Below, piece after piece: positions 1 through 6,451 of a DNA stretch of 64,000 bases. Position 1 is the first letter of the stretch; each line of letters opens with the position of its first letter. A program made the translations under genes and the position numbers. The notes beneath the pieces were generated by a model. That model was not told the DNA's origin and made no database searches. It worked only from the letters and a program-made list of their open reading frames with translations. Source of the DNA: Acidithiobacillus sp. (GTDB lineage: Bacteria; Pseudomonadota; Gammaproteobacteria; Acidithiobacillales; Acidithiobacillaceae); the NCBI RefSeq assembly GCF_023256195.1, contig NZ_JAGDWX010000012.1:1-64000 (forward strand). The letters are read 5' to 3'.

Positions 1-250
1 CGGTCCAATCATCTTGGCGCTTGGGTTTTATAGCGATCCGACCGCCAGCAAGACTCGACAGGCAAACCATAAAGGCCACAGCGGGGAAGTCCGGCGGGCA
101 TTGCATCCGCTCCGCAATGTCCATGACAAAAGCTCTCAGCCCCAGCGGTAGCAGCTCTTCGTTGAATGGCAGAACAGGCGGCAACCCGGTCGGCAATGGC
201 TCCGGGGTGGGCCATGATGCAAGCTCGGCGGCGTCGTCCCAGTGGCTCAT
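1..250 (-). CDS. DUF3987 domain protein, N-terminal 83 residues (runs off the left edge)
   Basis: The reading frame starts at an ATG at 250 and stays open to the window edge. The visible part has an acidic/proline-rich opening (WPTPEPLPTGLPPV), then LRAFVMDIAERMQCPPDFPA and RIAIKPKRQDDW, which match the start of DUF3987 (YfjI-like) proteins. These occur in phages and integrative elements beside primase zinc-finger proteins and are thought to act in element DNA replication; the exact activity is not established. The start overlaps the upstream gene's stop codon (ATGA), implying translational coupling, and GGAGG precedes it. The catalytic part, if any, is outside the window. Confidence 0.8.
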   Translation of the reverse strand, partial: MSHWDDAAELASWPTPEPLPTGLPPVLPFNEELLPLGLRAFVMDIAERMQCPPDFPAVAFMVCLSSLAGGRIAIKPKRQDDWT

Positions 251-744
251 AGCACACCTCCAGCGATTCGCGCGGCATCCGATATGCGCTCCTGCGCCAG
301 CGCAAGGCGCTCGGCGTCCTCATCGCTCAGAGGGTGCCCAGCGCGGACGGATTCAACGATCAGCCGGACGACGACTACTTCGTGGGCAACTCCGAACAGC
401 GCGTCCCTGTAGTCGAATGGACGGCGCATAGGGCCGTTGCTGTGGTCGGCCAGCGTGCGCCGGTCTCCGGGAAACAGATCGGCCAGGCTCAGGCCCAAGG
501 CGGCGACAACATCAGCAGCAGCGCACCCGGTCCAGCAATGGATCAGGACCAGTCCATCGTCGGCTTCTTTGATGCTGAGACTGGGGTGCCGGTCGTCGTG
601 AGAAGGGCATCGGGCGATCCACTTGCCGGGGCCGGTGCGTTTTACGCCCTCGAGACGGGACAAGGTAGCGTCGATCGGGCTAGAATAAGGGCGCGTGTTT
701 CCCGCCGCCCCTCTTGCCGGGCGGCTTTCTTTTTTTGCGTGCAT
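247..744 (-). CDS. CHC2-type zinc-finger primase-like protein
   Basis: A 165-residue protein. Residues 46-74 carry a zinc-binding pattern C-P-S-H (Cys46, His49), then H-C-W-T-G-C (Cys70, Cys74), with the phage-primase-like DDRHPSLSI between them. This is the DNA-binding zinc domain found at the start of DnaG and of phage/plasmid primases. No TOPRIM catalytic domain follows; the C-terminal half is short and helical. It probably acts with the overlapping DUF3987 protein in element replication (inference). A purine-rich GGGGGGA precedes the ATG. It lies 12 bases after the AlpA gene, so the three genes form one minus-strand operon. Confidence 0.75.
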   Translation of the reverse strand: MHAKKESRPARGAAGNTRPYSSPIDATLSRLEGVKRTGPGKWIARCPSHDDRHPSLSIKEADDGLVLIHCWTGCAAADVVAALGLSLADLFPGDRRTLADHSNGPMRRPFDYRDALFGVAHEVVVVRLIVESVRAGHPLSDEDAERLALAQERISDAARIAGGVL

Positions 745-756
745 GACATCCCCCCT

Positions 757-966
757 TTACGCAGCGTCAGAGCGATTGGGGCGGGTCTCGATCCATGCGT
801 CGATGTCCGCCTCACGCCAGGCAACGGCGCGCGCACCAAGTCGGATCGGCTCTGGAAACTCACCCTTGCGGATCAGGGCGTATAGCCAGGACTTAGCAAA
901 TCCGGTGCGGTGAAGGACTTCATCCCGCCGGATCAGGCGGGCAGGTTTCTGAGATTCGGTTGTCAT
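757..966 (-). CDS. AlpA-family DNA-binding regulator / excisionase-like protein
   Basis: A 69-residue winged-helix (MerR/Xis-like) protein. RLIRRDEVLHRTGFAKSWLY is the helix-turn-helix, followed by IRKGEFPEPIRLG and AWREADIDAWIETR, the signature of AlpA regulators. In P4-like and CP4-57 elements AlpA activates integrase expression or assists excision. The ATG at 966 is chosen because GAGGA sits 8 bases upstream; the frame is open further upstream but that part is not AlpA-like. It is the first gene of the replication operon and is separated from the integrase by about 250 bases holding two inverted repeats. Confidence 0.8.
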   Translation of the reverse strand: MTTESQKPARLIRRDEVLHRTGFAKSWLYALIRKGEFPEPIRLGARAVAWREADIDAWIETRPNRSDAA

Positions 967-1128
967 CGGGCATATCCTCATCGATATGCGCCGGGGAAAG
1001 CTTACACGCTTAAATGGCCTTTGATGCCCTTGTGTGGACATCGCGATTGGCCTAATCTGTCTTGGCCCTCTCCAGTGGGCGATCGTTAACGGCTTGCGCG
1101 TGCTTCCCGGCGGCGCAGGTTCATTACA

Positions 1129-1154
1129 GGGCTCCATGTTCCAGCATGGGGCCC
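1129..1154. repeat. Inverted repeat between alpA-like gene and integrase
   Basis: Ten-base arms (GGGCTCCATG and CATGGGGCCC, one wobble) around a 6-base loop. There is no T-tract on the minus strand after it, so it is not a canonical terminator for the integrase transcript. It may be a Rho-dependent or structural element, or a protein-binding site of the mobile element. Confidence 0.4.
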
Positions 1155-1174
1155 TACCTTTTGCGGGCAGGCTT

Positions 1175-1196
1175 CAATGACCCGCAGAAGTCATTG
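1175..1196. repeat. Inverted repeat downstream of the integrase gene
   Basis: Perfect 7-base arms, CAATGAC and GTCATTG, with an 8-base spacer, lying 22 bases beyond the integrase stop codon. No T-run follows on either strand. Function unknown; a weak terminator or recombination-protein site are both possible. Confidence 0.35.
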
Positions 1197-1217
1197 TTGT
1201 GCTTCTCTGGACTTCAA

Positions 1218-2543
1218 TCAAGCAACTATTGCCCCTTTCCGTGCGATTGCGACCACGCTCCCGGCCAGCAGCCCGTCGAGATACCGCCTCCACAGGCGCA
1301 GGGCCTGTCGCTTCTCGTCGAGATACTGATGGCGGTCATAATGCTTTGTTTGGATGCCGCCTAGCTCGTGGGACAGGATTTGCGCTCGGATGTCTTTTGC
1401 CACGCCCAGTCGGGCAAGCTCGGTTTCGGCCGTCCGGCGTACGTCCCGCAACTGATACTTGCCCTCGCCAATATCCCGCACCAGCTTGCTCAGGGTGGTG
1501 GCATGGGGTACGGTCTTTCCGTCGCTGGAGAAGATGCTCGGGGCGTTGCCGTTTACCTCCAGCAGCCCGGCCACGATCTCGGCCACTGGCTCGAGCGGCA
1601 GGACGTGCAGCCGTGGATGCTGGCGACGTCCTTTGCCATCGCGCAGCGTGATTGTGCCGCGTTCGACATCCACGTCCCCGGCTCTCACCCTTGCCAGTTG
1701 GGTGGGTCTCTGCCCTCCGAGATACAGCCCGACCAGCAGCGCCCGCGCCGCCATACTCTTATCCGCGTGCAGCGCGGCCAGTAGCGCCCGCAGCTCTGCC
1801 GGGCTTAAGACGCGCTCGCCCGGCTTGCTCAACTGCGAATAGGTGGGCAGGCTCGCCACCGGATTCGCTGCCACCTTAAACAGCCTAAACGCTGCCGGGA
1901 TGGTGGAGTCGAACTCCGACTTGGCGGCCAGATTGTAGGCGCTGTGCAGAGCAGCCCGCGTCTTGCCCAAGGCGCGAGTGAATCCCTTGTCTTGCAGCCG
2001 GTCGAAAATCGCCCGCAGGTCTTTGGGGCCGATCTCGTTGGCGCGGGTCTGCGCCAGATCGGGGAAGGGCTCAGCTATGTGCAGACGGAAGATGCTGGCG
2101 ACGTCCTTCCAAGACGGCTTCCCACGGTCCCGCAGGTACCCGACATAAGCATCCAGTAATGCGGCCAGCGATCCGGCCTCCTGGCGCTCTCGCTCCTCTG
2201 CCTGCCGCTTTAGTTCGGCAGCCTGCCGCCGCTGCTCGGCCTCAAGGTGCAGCCCAATATCCTTGATCCCGGATCGGTAGAGCAGCGCCAGCTTGCCAAA
2301 TTCGTCCCGCGCCTGCTCCAAGGTCAGCCCACCCCGCCCAGTAGCCGAGTAAATCCCGATGGGGTGATCCTTCCGCTTTCCGTCGGCGGTCGTGTATCGG
2401 TAGTAAAAGCTGACCCTGCCGGACGCCTGAACGCGAATCCGCAGGACGCCAGCACCGCGCCTGCCCTCGGTGAGATAGGCGTCCCGACCCTGCTCCGCTG
2501 CTTCCCGGATTGTCTTGCCCAGTTCCGCGACCGTGATTGCCAT
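1218..2543 (-). CDS. int: P4-type tyrosine recombinase (integrase)
   Basis: A 441-residue site-specific recombinase. Residues about 1-100 form the DUF4102-type arm-binding region, 125-225 the core-binding SAM-like helices after a charged helix (EQRRQAAELKRQAEERER), and 245-425 the catalytic domain. Catalytic residues visible: Arg279 in GGQRP, a Lys near 304, RDVRRT (Arg369, with Arg366 where the family usually has His), His392 in LSHE, and nucleophile Tyr402 in HYDRHQY. The WRRYLDGL tail is typical of P4/CP4-57 integrases, which insert into tRNA 3' ends. The attachment site lies about 150 bases upstream of the start. AAAGGGGGACG precedes the ATG inside a tandem-repeat array that may be a regulatory site. 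Confidence 0.95.
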   Translation of the reverse strand: MAITVAELGKTIREAAEQGRDAYLTEGRRGAGVLRIRVQASGRVSFYYRYTTADGKRKDHPIGIYSATGRGGLTLEQARDEFGKLALLYRSGIKDIGLHLEAEQRRQAAELKRQAEERERQEAGSLAALLDAYVGYLRDRGKPSWKDVASIFRLHIAEPFPDLAQTRANEIGPKDLRAIFDRLQDKGFTRALGKTRAALHSAYNLAAKSEFDSTIPAAFRLFKVAANPVASLPTYSQLSKPGERVLSPAELRALLAALHADKSMAARALLVGLYLGGQRPTQLARVRAGDVDVERGTITLRDGKGRRQHPRLHVLPLEPVAEIVAGLLEVNGNAPSIFSSDGKTVPHATTLSKLVRDIGEGKYQLRDVRRTAETELARLGVAKDIRAQILSHELGGIQTKHYDRHQYLDEKRQALRLWRRYLDGLLAGSVVAIARKGAIVA

Positions 2544-2545
2544 GC

Positions 2546-2578
2546 CGTCCCCCTTTCGTCCCCGTTCCGTCCCCGTTT
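2546..2578. repeat. Three tandem 11-bp repeats at the integrase start
   Basis: Three consecutive 11-base units (consensus CGTCCCCGTTT read on the plus strand) directly abut the integrase start codon. Units differ at one or two positions. On the coding strand they read (A/G)AACGGGGACG, so the unit nearest the ATG also supplies the ribosome-binding purines. Tandem iterons beside an integrase are often binding sites for a recombination directionality factor or for integrase arm domains. That role is inferred; simple G-rich redundancy is the alternative. Confidence 0.6.
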
Positions 2579-2694
2579 GTCGGTGGCTTTTGGGCTATTT
2601 CTACGGAACTCAGTGGACATAGTGTAGAGGATAAAAGCATGTTTCACAATGGGTTAGAGGCTCTCTGTGGATTTCTGGGGACAGAAACTTATCA

Positions 2695-2741
2695 GACTCA
2701 TAATCCTTTGGTCGCGGGTTCAAATCCTGCCGGGCCCACCA
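2695..2741 (+). other. Element attachment site: displaced 3' half of a tRNA gene with anticodon CAU
   Basis: Seen: anticodon loop CTCATAA (2697-2703), variable region TTGGTC, a T-arm with GCGGG/CCTGC stem and TTCAAAT loop (2714-2730), acceptor strand and encoded CCA at 2739-2741. The 5' strand needed to pair the anticodon stem (expected AAGGA) is absent and no D-arm fits upstream, so this is not a functional gene. The variable region resembles tRNA-Ile2 (lysidine-modified CAU), though elongator tRNA-Met is possible. It marks the crossover boundary; chromosomal DNA begins to the right. Confidence 0.8.
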
Positions 2742-2765
2742 TATAAAATTGTGCGTTTTACAATC

Positions 2766-2938
2766 CTCAGCTCGCCAGTAACAGATTCGGTACAGTGCCG
2801 AGTCTGAAGCTGAAGTGGAGCTGTGGCCACCATTGTCAAATCTCCCGCTGAGCCGTGGAGGGCCATGGTCGGCAAATAGGGCCGACCATGGTTGAGGTAT
2901 TTCCCACTCTGTGCGATTTCTGGAACTGAGCTCGCCAG
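2766..2938. repeat. Direct-repeat pair CTSAGCTCGCCAG bounding a 147-base spacer
   Basis: Copies at 2766-2778 and 2926-2938 match at 12 of 13 positions. The enclosed segment contains the 11-bp-stem hairpin at 2863-2891. The layout could be a remnant of a small non-autonomous element or chance; no transposase is present. Confidence 0.35.
2863..2891. repeat. Perfect 11-bp inverted repeat (hairpin)
   Basis: Arms CCATGGTCGGC and GCCGACCATGG with a 7-base loop AAATAGG. Neither side has a T-tract, so it is not an intrinsic terminator. It may be an operator-like palindrome or the tip of a decayed mobile element. Confidence 0.6.
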
Positions 2939-3190
2939 ACCGAAAACGAGATGGTGCGGGGTTTGTGTCGGCGCCGACCGTGTGCCATGAGATACGCCAG
3001 CACCGTCGTGAGCCTCTCACGCTGGGGTCCGAGAAATGCGCGCAGAGGTAGCAATCAATCGCCCATGTATACGGTTTCTGTTGTCCCATAAACTAGACGC
3101 TAATAAGACCGGCATAAATATCTATATTGTACCATTTTGGTGACCGCGTTACCCTCGTCTTCAGCGCATGGAGACGACAGGAGCAACATT

Positions 3191-3952
3191 ATGGATCGTA
3201 ATGAGTTAAATACCGTGCAATTTGGCAGTGTAGCGCAGGAGTATCTGCACAGCCCGGTTCACGCCCAAGGTGCCGACCTGGATCGTCTCAGAACCGCGGC
3301 GCAGAAATGTCGACCGAAAGCCGTTCTGGATCTTGGCTGTGGAGCCGGCCACGCGAGCTTTGCAGTAGCCCCCTATGCGGGAACGGTTACGGCCTATGAT
3401 CCATTGGAATCCATGCTCGAGCAGGTGGCAGCAGAAGCCAAGAATCGTGGCCACCACAATATTGGCATCGGCACGGGTCCGGCGGAGCAGCTTCCTTACA
3501 CGGACGCCGAGTTCGACTGGATCATTTCGCGATATTCAGCACACCATTGGACGGATGTCCCGAAAGCACTTGCCGAAATCCGTCGCGTATTGAAGCCGGA
3601 CGGTCTTATCGTCCTCATTGACAGTGCAGCGCCGGAGATCCCCGCATTGGATACCTTCATCAATGCCGTGGAGATATTACGAGACCCCTCCCACGTGCGA
3701 AACTACAGGCTATCGGAATGGACCAGCATGCTCACCCGTGCCGGTTTGCAGGTCACCTTGCAGGAAAGATGGCAGATACGCTTGGATTTTAACAGTTGGG
3801 TCGCGCGCATGCGCACACCAGAGGTGAGGGTACAGGCTATCAGGGATCTCATCGACGGCGCAGCGACGGAAGCCAAAGAACATTTCCATTTCGAGGACGA
3901 CCACTCGTTCCAATTGGACACCGTCGCCATCCATGCGGTCAAACAGAGGTGA
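3191..3952 (+). CDS. Class I SAM-dependent methyltransferase (Methyltransf_11 type)
   Basis: A 253-residue soluble protein. Motif I VLDLGCGAGHASFAVA (residues about 47-62) binds S-adenosylmethionine, with the acidic post-motif residue in VTAYDPLESML. Motif II/III lie in FDWIISRYSAHHW and RRVLKPDGLIVLID. The overall plan matches YcgJ/UbiE-like small-molecule methyltransferases; the substrate cannot be deduced. The start at 3191 is preferred over an in-frame GTG at 3137 because AGGAG lies 7 bases upstream. It stands alone, close to the element boundary, with no pathway partner. Confidence 0.85.
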   Translation: MDRNELNTVQFGSVAQEYLHSPVHAQGADLDRLRTAAQKCRPKAVLDLGCGAGHASFAVAPYAGTVTAYDPLESMLEQVAAEAKNRGHHNIGIGTGPAEQLPYTDAEFDWIISRYSAHHWTDVPKALAEIRRVLKPDGLIVLIDSAAPEIPALDTFINAVEILRDPSHVRNYRLSEWTSMLTRAGLQVTLQERWQIRLDFNSWVARMRTPEVRVQAIRDLIDGAATEAKEHFHFEDDHSFQLDTVAIHAVKQR

Positions 3953-4210
3953 CCCTCTAAAAAACGCGACCAGACCATCTGCGGGAGTTCCCCGAGTCTC
4001 CAATGGGGGTAGCTGTGTAGGTGGCATTGGTGCGATCCATACAGGCTCTGAGTGGTACGGTGCCCTGATGGCGGTTCTGGATGGCGACAATCTCCTGGAA
4101 GATCCGACAGAAACGTTGGGCGCGAGCTCTGATGTGCGCTGCGGGAACTTTAGGTCTGTTCGTCTGGTCTTTTCTGTGCTTTTTGGGAGTGACAGAGGAG
4201 ACCTACTACC

Positions 4211-4756
4211 ATGCAAGGCAATGCGCTTAAGCATCGTCGATTCATCCTGAGCCTCTCTGTGGCCTTGGTCGGGGCGGCAGTATTTGCGGCAAGTCCCTCG
4301 TCTTGTGCGGCGTCCGCCTATCGTCCCGCAGCGCAGGTTGTTTCCCATACCTATAGAATCCCGGGGGGTGTTCTTCGCGTCGAGAGCATCACCTGGGGCG
4401 CGCCTGCCGCGAGCGTGGCACAGGTCGTGCGGTTGAGCCCGGCACAGGCCCGGGCATTGGAGGCAAGCACCTTGCAGCAGGTTCGGGATATGCAGGCGCA
4501 GATACAGTGGATGCAGAGCCTCATGTCCGCAGCCTTTGCGCAACCGGCTTTTCCCTTGGCTCTGCCGTCTGTGCCGGTTGAGTGGACCGTACCTCAACTG
4601 GCGATAGTGCCGGTTCCGGTCGATCCGCAACCGCAGGCTGGTCGGCATAGTGTCGCGCCGGTGCCCGCTGCCAATGTGTCTGGCCACCCGATGGTCCATT
4701 GCCGCTGGAGTGCGTTGCAGCCGACGCACCGCGATAGCGGTCGTACCGCGATCTAG
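4211..4756 (+). CDS. Putative exported protein of unknown function
   Basis: A 181-residue protein. Positively charged residues (KHRR) precede a hydrophobic segment (FILSLSVALVGAAVFAA), a likely Sec signal peptide cleaved around residue 27-35. A short helical stretch follows (ARALEASTLQQVRDMQAQIQ), then a proline/valine-rich region (VPQLAIVPVPVDPQP). No family recognised. GAGGAGA sits 9 bases before the ATG. Termination is probably at the hairpin 4826-4875. It is the first of three consecutive small exported proteins. Confidence 0.6.
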   Translation: MQGNALKHRRFILSLSVALVGAAVFAASPSSCAASAYRPAAQVVSHTYRIPGGVLRVESITWGAPAASVAQVVRLSPAQARALEASTLQQVRDMQAQIQWMQSLMSAAFAQPAFPLALPSVPVEWTVPQLAIVPVPVDPQPQAGRHSVAPVPAANVSGHPMVHCRWSALQPTHRDSGRTAI

Positions 4757-4825
4757 ACTTTTCTGCTCGCGGGACCAACCCTGTTGTCCCCGCTTTAACG
4801 GCTTTTGCCGTATGACTCCAGCAAA

Positions 4826-4875
4826 CGCCCAGGCGCTCAACCTGTTATTCCCTGCGCTTGGGCGCTTTGCTTTTT
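4826..4875 (+). terminator. Intrinsic terminator after the 4211 gene
   Basis: Stem arms CGCCCAGGCGC (4826-4836) and GCGCTTGGGCG (4854-4864), 11 pairs with one G-T, separated by a 17-base loop. CTTTGCTTTTT follows. The loop is longer than usual, but stem and T-tract orientation fit the plus strand. Confidence 0.6.
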
Positions 4876-4901
4876 GAGCGTTGCATATACGCGTCGGTGG
4901 C

Positions 4902-4922
4902 CGTTCCGGAACCTCCGGAACG
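4902..4922. repeat. Perfect 9-bp palindrome with 3-bp centre
   Basis: Arms CGTTCCGGA and TCCGGAACG around ACC. No T-run follows. Its position upstream of the 5086/5451 pair makes an operator possible, but nothing links it to a specific regulator. Confidence 0.45.
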
Positions 4923-5085
4923 TGTTCGAATCTGAGCGCCCCCGACTTTCCCCGGTGACACGAATCCCCACCCTGTCGCCCAGAGGAAACACAAGCGAGC
5001 CCAGGAGTGGCTAAAAGTCTAGTGTTTGTAGTAGGCATATATCTTGCTTAAGTTCTTCGTACTTGGGTGACGAGGAGATCCATGC

Positions 5086-5433
5086 ATGTCCGATAGAAAG
5101 TCCAGGCCGCTGCCTCTGGCAGTTTTTGTCGGAGCCCTGCTGAGCACGAGCGTGGTTCTCGCGCAGGGCGGAACGGTGCTCTCGCGGCTACCGGAGTCGG
5201 GGATCGTGACCGCTGCCTACTGTGCTGACGATGTCGACTATTTGCGTCCCTACCCTTATCCCTATCCCTACGGTTACAGCCAGAAGGCTCTGCGGATCTA
5301 CGCGCGCTGGAAGCGGGATTTGGAAAAACAGGAATACAAAGCCGATAGCCGCTACTGGAAAGCGCAGCGAAAATACGACAACCGGGTGTATCGAGCGGAG
5401 CGGAAGTACGATCGCTCCTTGTATGGTTACTGA
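5086..5433 (+). CDS. Small exported tyrosine- and charge-rich protein, unknown function
   Basis: A 115-residue protein. Signal peptide: MSDRKSRPLPLAVFVGALLS followed by a small-residue stretch, cleavage likely after VVLA near residue 26. The mature part has a PYPYPYPYGY run (about residues 55-64), then a highly basic/acidic helix with repeated Y-x-x-x-x-R/K-K-Y spacing (RYWKAQRKYDNRVYRAERKY). No known family. GAGGAG lies 8 bases before the ATG; an out-of-frame ATG four bases earlier is ignored. Only 17 bases separate it from the lipoprotein gene, so the two are probably co-transcribed. Confidence 0.65.
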   Translation: MSDRKSRPLPLAVFVGALLSTSVVLAQGGTVLSRLPESGIVTAAYCADDVDYLRPYPYPYPYGYSQKALRIYARWKRDLEKQEYKADSRYWKAQRKYDNRVYRAERKYDRSLYGY

Positions 5434-5450
5434 ACGAGAGGATATGGATC

Positions 5451-5681
5451 ATGCATCCTGACGCAACACGCCCCGCTTCGGGCTGGCTATATCGTGGTCT
5501 GCGGTTTGGACTGCTCCTTGGCCTCGGTCTTGGCCTGTCTGGCTGCTATGCGGCCGTCCAGCCGGGCCCGGGGGGCTATTACTACAATTCTGCACCTCCT
5601 CCACCGCCGCCGCCTCCAGGCGGTCCGGGAGCACCGCCTCCGCCACCGCCCGGGCCGCCACCGCCGCCTCCAGGCTGGTAA
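5451..5681 (+). CDS. Polyproline lipoprotein, unknown function
   Basis: A 76-residue protein with a hydrophobic Gly/Leu-rich signal and a lipobox LSGC (Cys32), so probably lipidated. The mature 45 residues are almost entirely low-complexity: a Gly/Tyr segment (GPGGYYYN) then proline runs of 8, 6 and 6 residues ending in GW. Such a chain would be extended and could span periplasm or reach a partner domain (inference); its translation would need EF-P. GAGAGGA precedes the ATG. A strong terminator lies at 5798-5825. Confidence 0.65.
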   Translation: MHPDATRPASGWLYRGLRFGLLLGLGLGLSGCYAAVQPGPGGYYYNSAPPPPPPPPGGPGAPPPPPPGPPPPPPGW

Positions 5682-5797
5682 ACCCTGCGATGCGGTCATG
5701 ACGGGAGGATCGTCGATCTCATGGAGCTTGGCCGCTGCCGGACCCCTATGTGGCTTGGCTTCCTGAAACCGGCGGAGTTCTTCCCGATGTAGGCAAT

Positions 5798-5825
5798 GAC
5801 GCCCCCAAGCGGGGCGTCTTTTTTT
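5798..5825 (+). terminator. Strong intrinsic terminator
   Basis: Arms GACGCCCC and GGGGCGTC (8 perfect pairs, mostly GC), 5-base loop, then seven T. It closes the 5086/5451 transcription unit. Confidence 0.85.
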
Positions 5826-6017
5826 GGTGTTCTGCATCTGTGCGCCCTGAGAGCGACAACATTATTGCACGGCAGTCCGCGGTTTATCCGCAATCCGGGA
5901 CTAGCTGTAGCCGGGAGAAGACAGGGCGTCGGCCTGGATTCTCGGGCCTTTTCTCACGGGAAGTTGTGGCGCGCTCAGGAGCGCTGCTTGCGGAAGAGGA
6001 TGGACCTTTAGCCATCC

Positions 6018-6046
6018 TTGACAGTAGAGCGGCCGCAGATGACAAT
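6018..6046 (+). promoter_or_regulatory. Sigma-70-type promoter of rpsT
   Basis: TTGACA (6018-6023), 17-base spacer, GACAAT (6041-6046). The -35 is a perfect consensus. Predicted start near 6053 gives a leader of about 47 bases. Confidence 0.7.
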
Positions 6047-6099
6047 ATCGCCCTTCGCCTGCCCCCAAGGGCTTTGGTTAACGATTCGGGAGTGGTTTC

Positions 6100-6375
6100 G
6101 TGGCAAATTCTTCTCAAGCGCGCAAGCGAGTTCTGCAAAACGAAAAACGTCGGCGACACAACGCCAGTCTGCGGTCGCGCATGCGCACCTACGTGAAATC
6201 CGTGCTGAAGGCGGTACGTGAGGGTAACCAAGAGCAAGCGCGCGCGGCCTTGCACCAGGCCGAGTCCATCATCGACAAGACGGCCAGCAAGGGCATCGTC
6301 CACGCCAACACGGCAGCGCGGACCAAGAGTCGACTTTCGGCTCGGGTCAAAGCCTTGGGCGCCACGCAGGCCTGA
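6100..6375 (+). CDS. rpsT: 30S ribosomal protein S20
   Basis: A 91-residue, Lys/Arg-rich helical protein of the 30S subunit that binds 16S rRNA. It opens MANSSQARKRVLQNEKRR and ends with TKSRLSARVKAL, both typical of S20. The start codon is GTG, with CGGGAG 7 bases upstream. It is monocistronic, with its own promoter, and faces the convergent rep gene. A GC hairpin at 6390-6418 lies in the 76-base gap but lacks a T-tract. Non-ATG starts are a known feature of rpsT and relate to its autoregulation in E. coli. Confidence 0.98.
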   Translation: MANSSQARKRVLQNEKRRRHNASLRSRMRTYVKSVLKAVREGNQEQARAALHQAESIIDKTASKGIVHANTAARTKSRLSARVKALGATQA

Positions 6376-6451
6376 CCCTCAGAAAGCCGGGCCTCGCCAC
6401 CGTAGATCGGGTGAGGCCAGTTCACTGCCTCGGCAAGTCCAGCCCGTCGTG

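Larger units (their letters stand above)
1..2741. mobile_element. Right end of an integrated genetic element (tRNA-targeting, P4-type integrase)
   Basis: Seen: a P4-type tyrosine integrase gene lies next to a tRNA 3' half that has no matching 5' half. To its left on the same strand are an AlpA-type regulator, a CHC2 zinc-finger protein and a DUF3987 protein, a gene set typical of integrative elements and satellite prophages. The right boundary is the tRNA-derived attachment sequence ending at 2741. The left boundary is outside the window, so size and cargo are unknown. The intact tRNA gene should lie at the other end (inference from the usual tRNA-integration geometry). Confidence 0.85.
2742..3190. 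other. Non-coding stretch right of the attachment site
   Basis: No convincing gene was found in 449 bases. Open frames on the minus strand include the antisense of the tRNA fragment and resemble no known family. The stretch holds an imperfect 13-base direct repeat and a perfect hairpin (separate entries). The last 100 bases before the methyltransferase are clearly more AT-rich and probably contain its promoter, but no single -35/-10 pair stands out. The composition suggests decayed mobile DNA (inference). Confidence 0.5.
4757..5085. other. Intergenic region with terminator and palindrome
   Basis: No gene seen in 329 bases. It contains an intrinsic-terminator-like hairpin (4826-4875) and a perfect 9-bp palindrome (4902-4922). 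The promoter of the downstream small-protein pair is probably in the AT-richer segment around 5010-5050, but no confident -35/-10 pair is visible. Confidence 0.5.
5682..6099. other. Intergenic region between lipoprotein gene and rpsT
   Basis: No gene seen in 418 bases. It holds the terminator at 5798-5825 and the rpsT promoter at 6018-6046. The remainder, 5826-6010, is unassigned. Confidence 0.6.

Noticed and set aside
2610..3089. A 159-codon minus-strand open frame covering the tRNA fragment
   Set aside because: Its middle reads WARQDLNPRPKDYE, a peptide produced whenever a tRNA 3' half is translated antisense; the rest matches nothing recognisable.
6390..6418. Hairpin between rpsT and rep as a bidirectional terminator
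   Set aside because: The stem is good apart from one mismatch, but neither strand has a T-tract after it.
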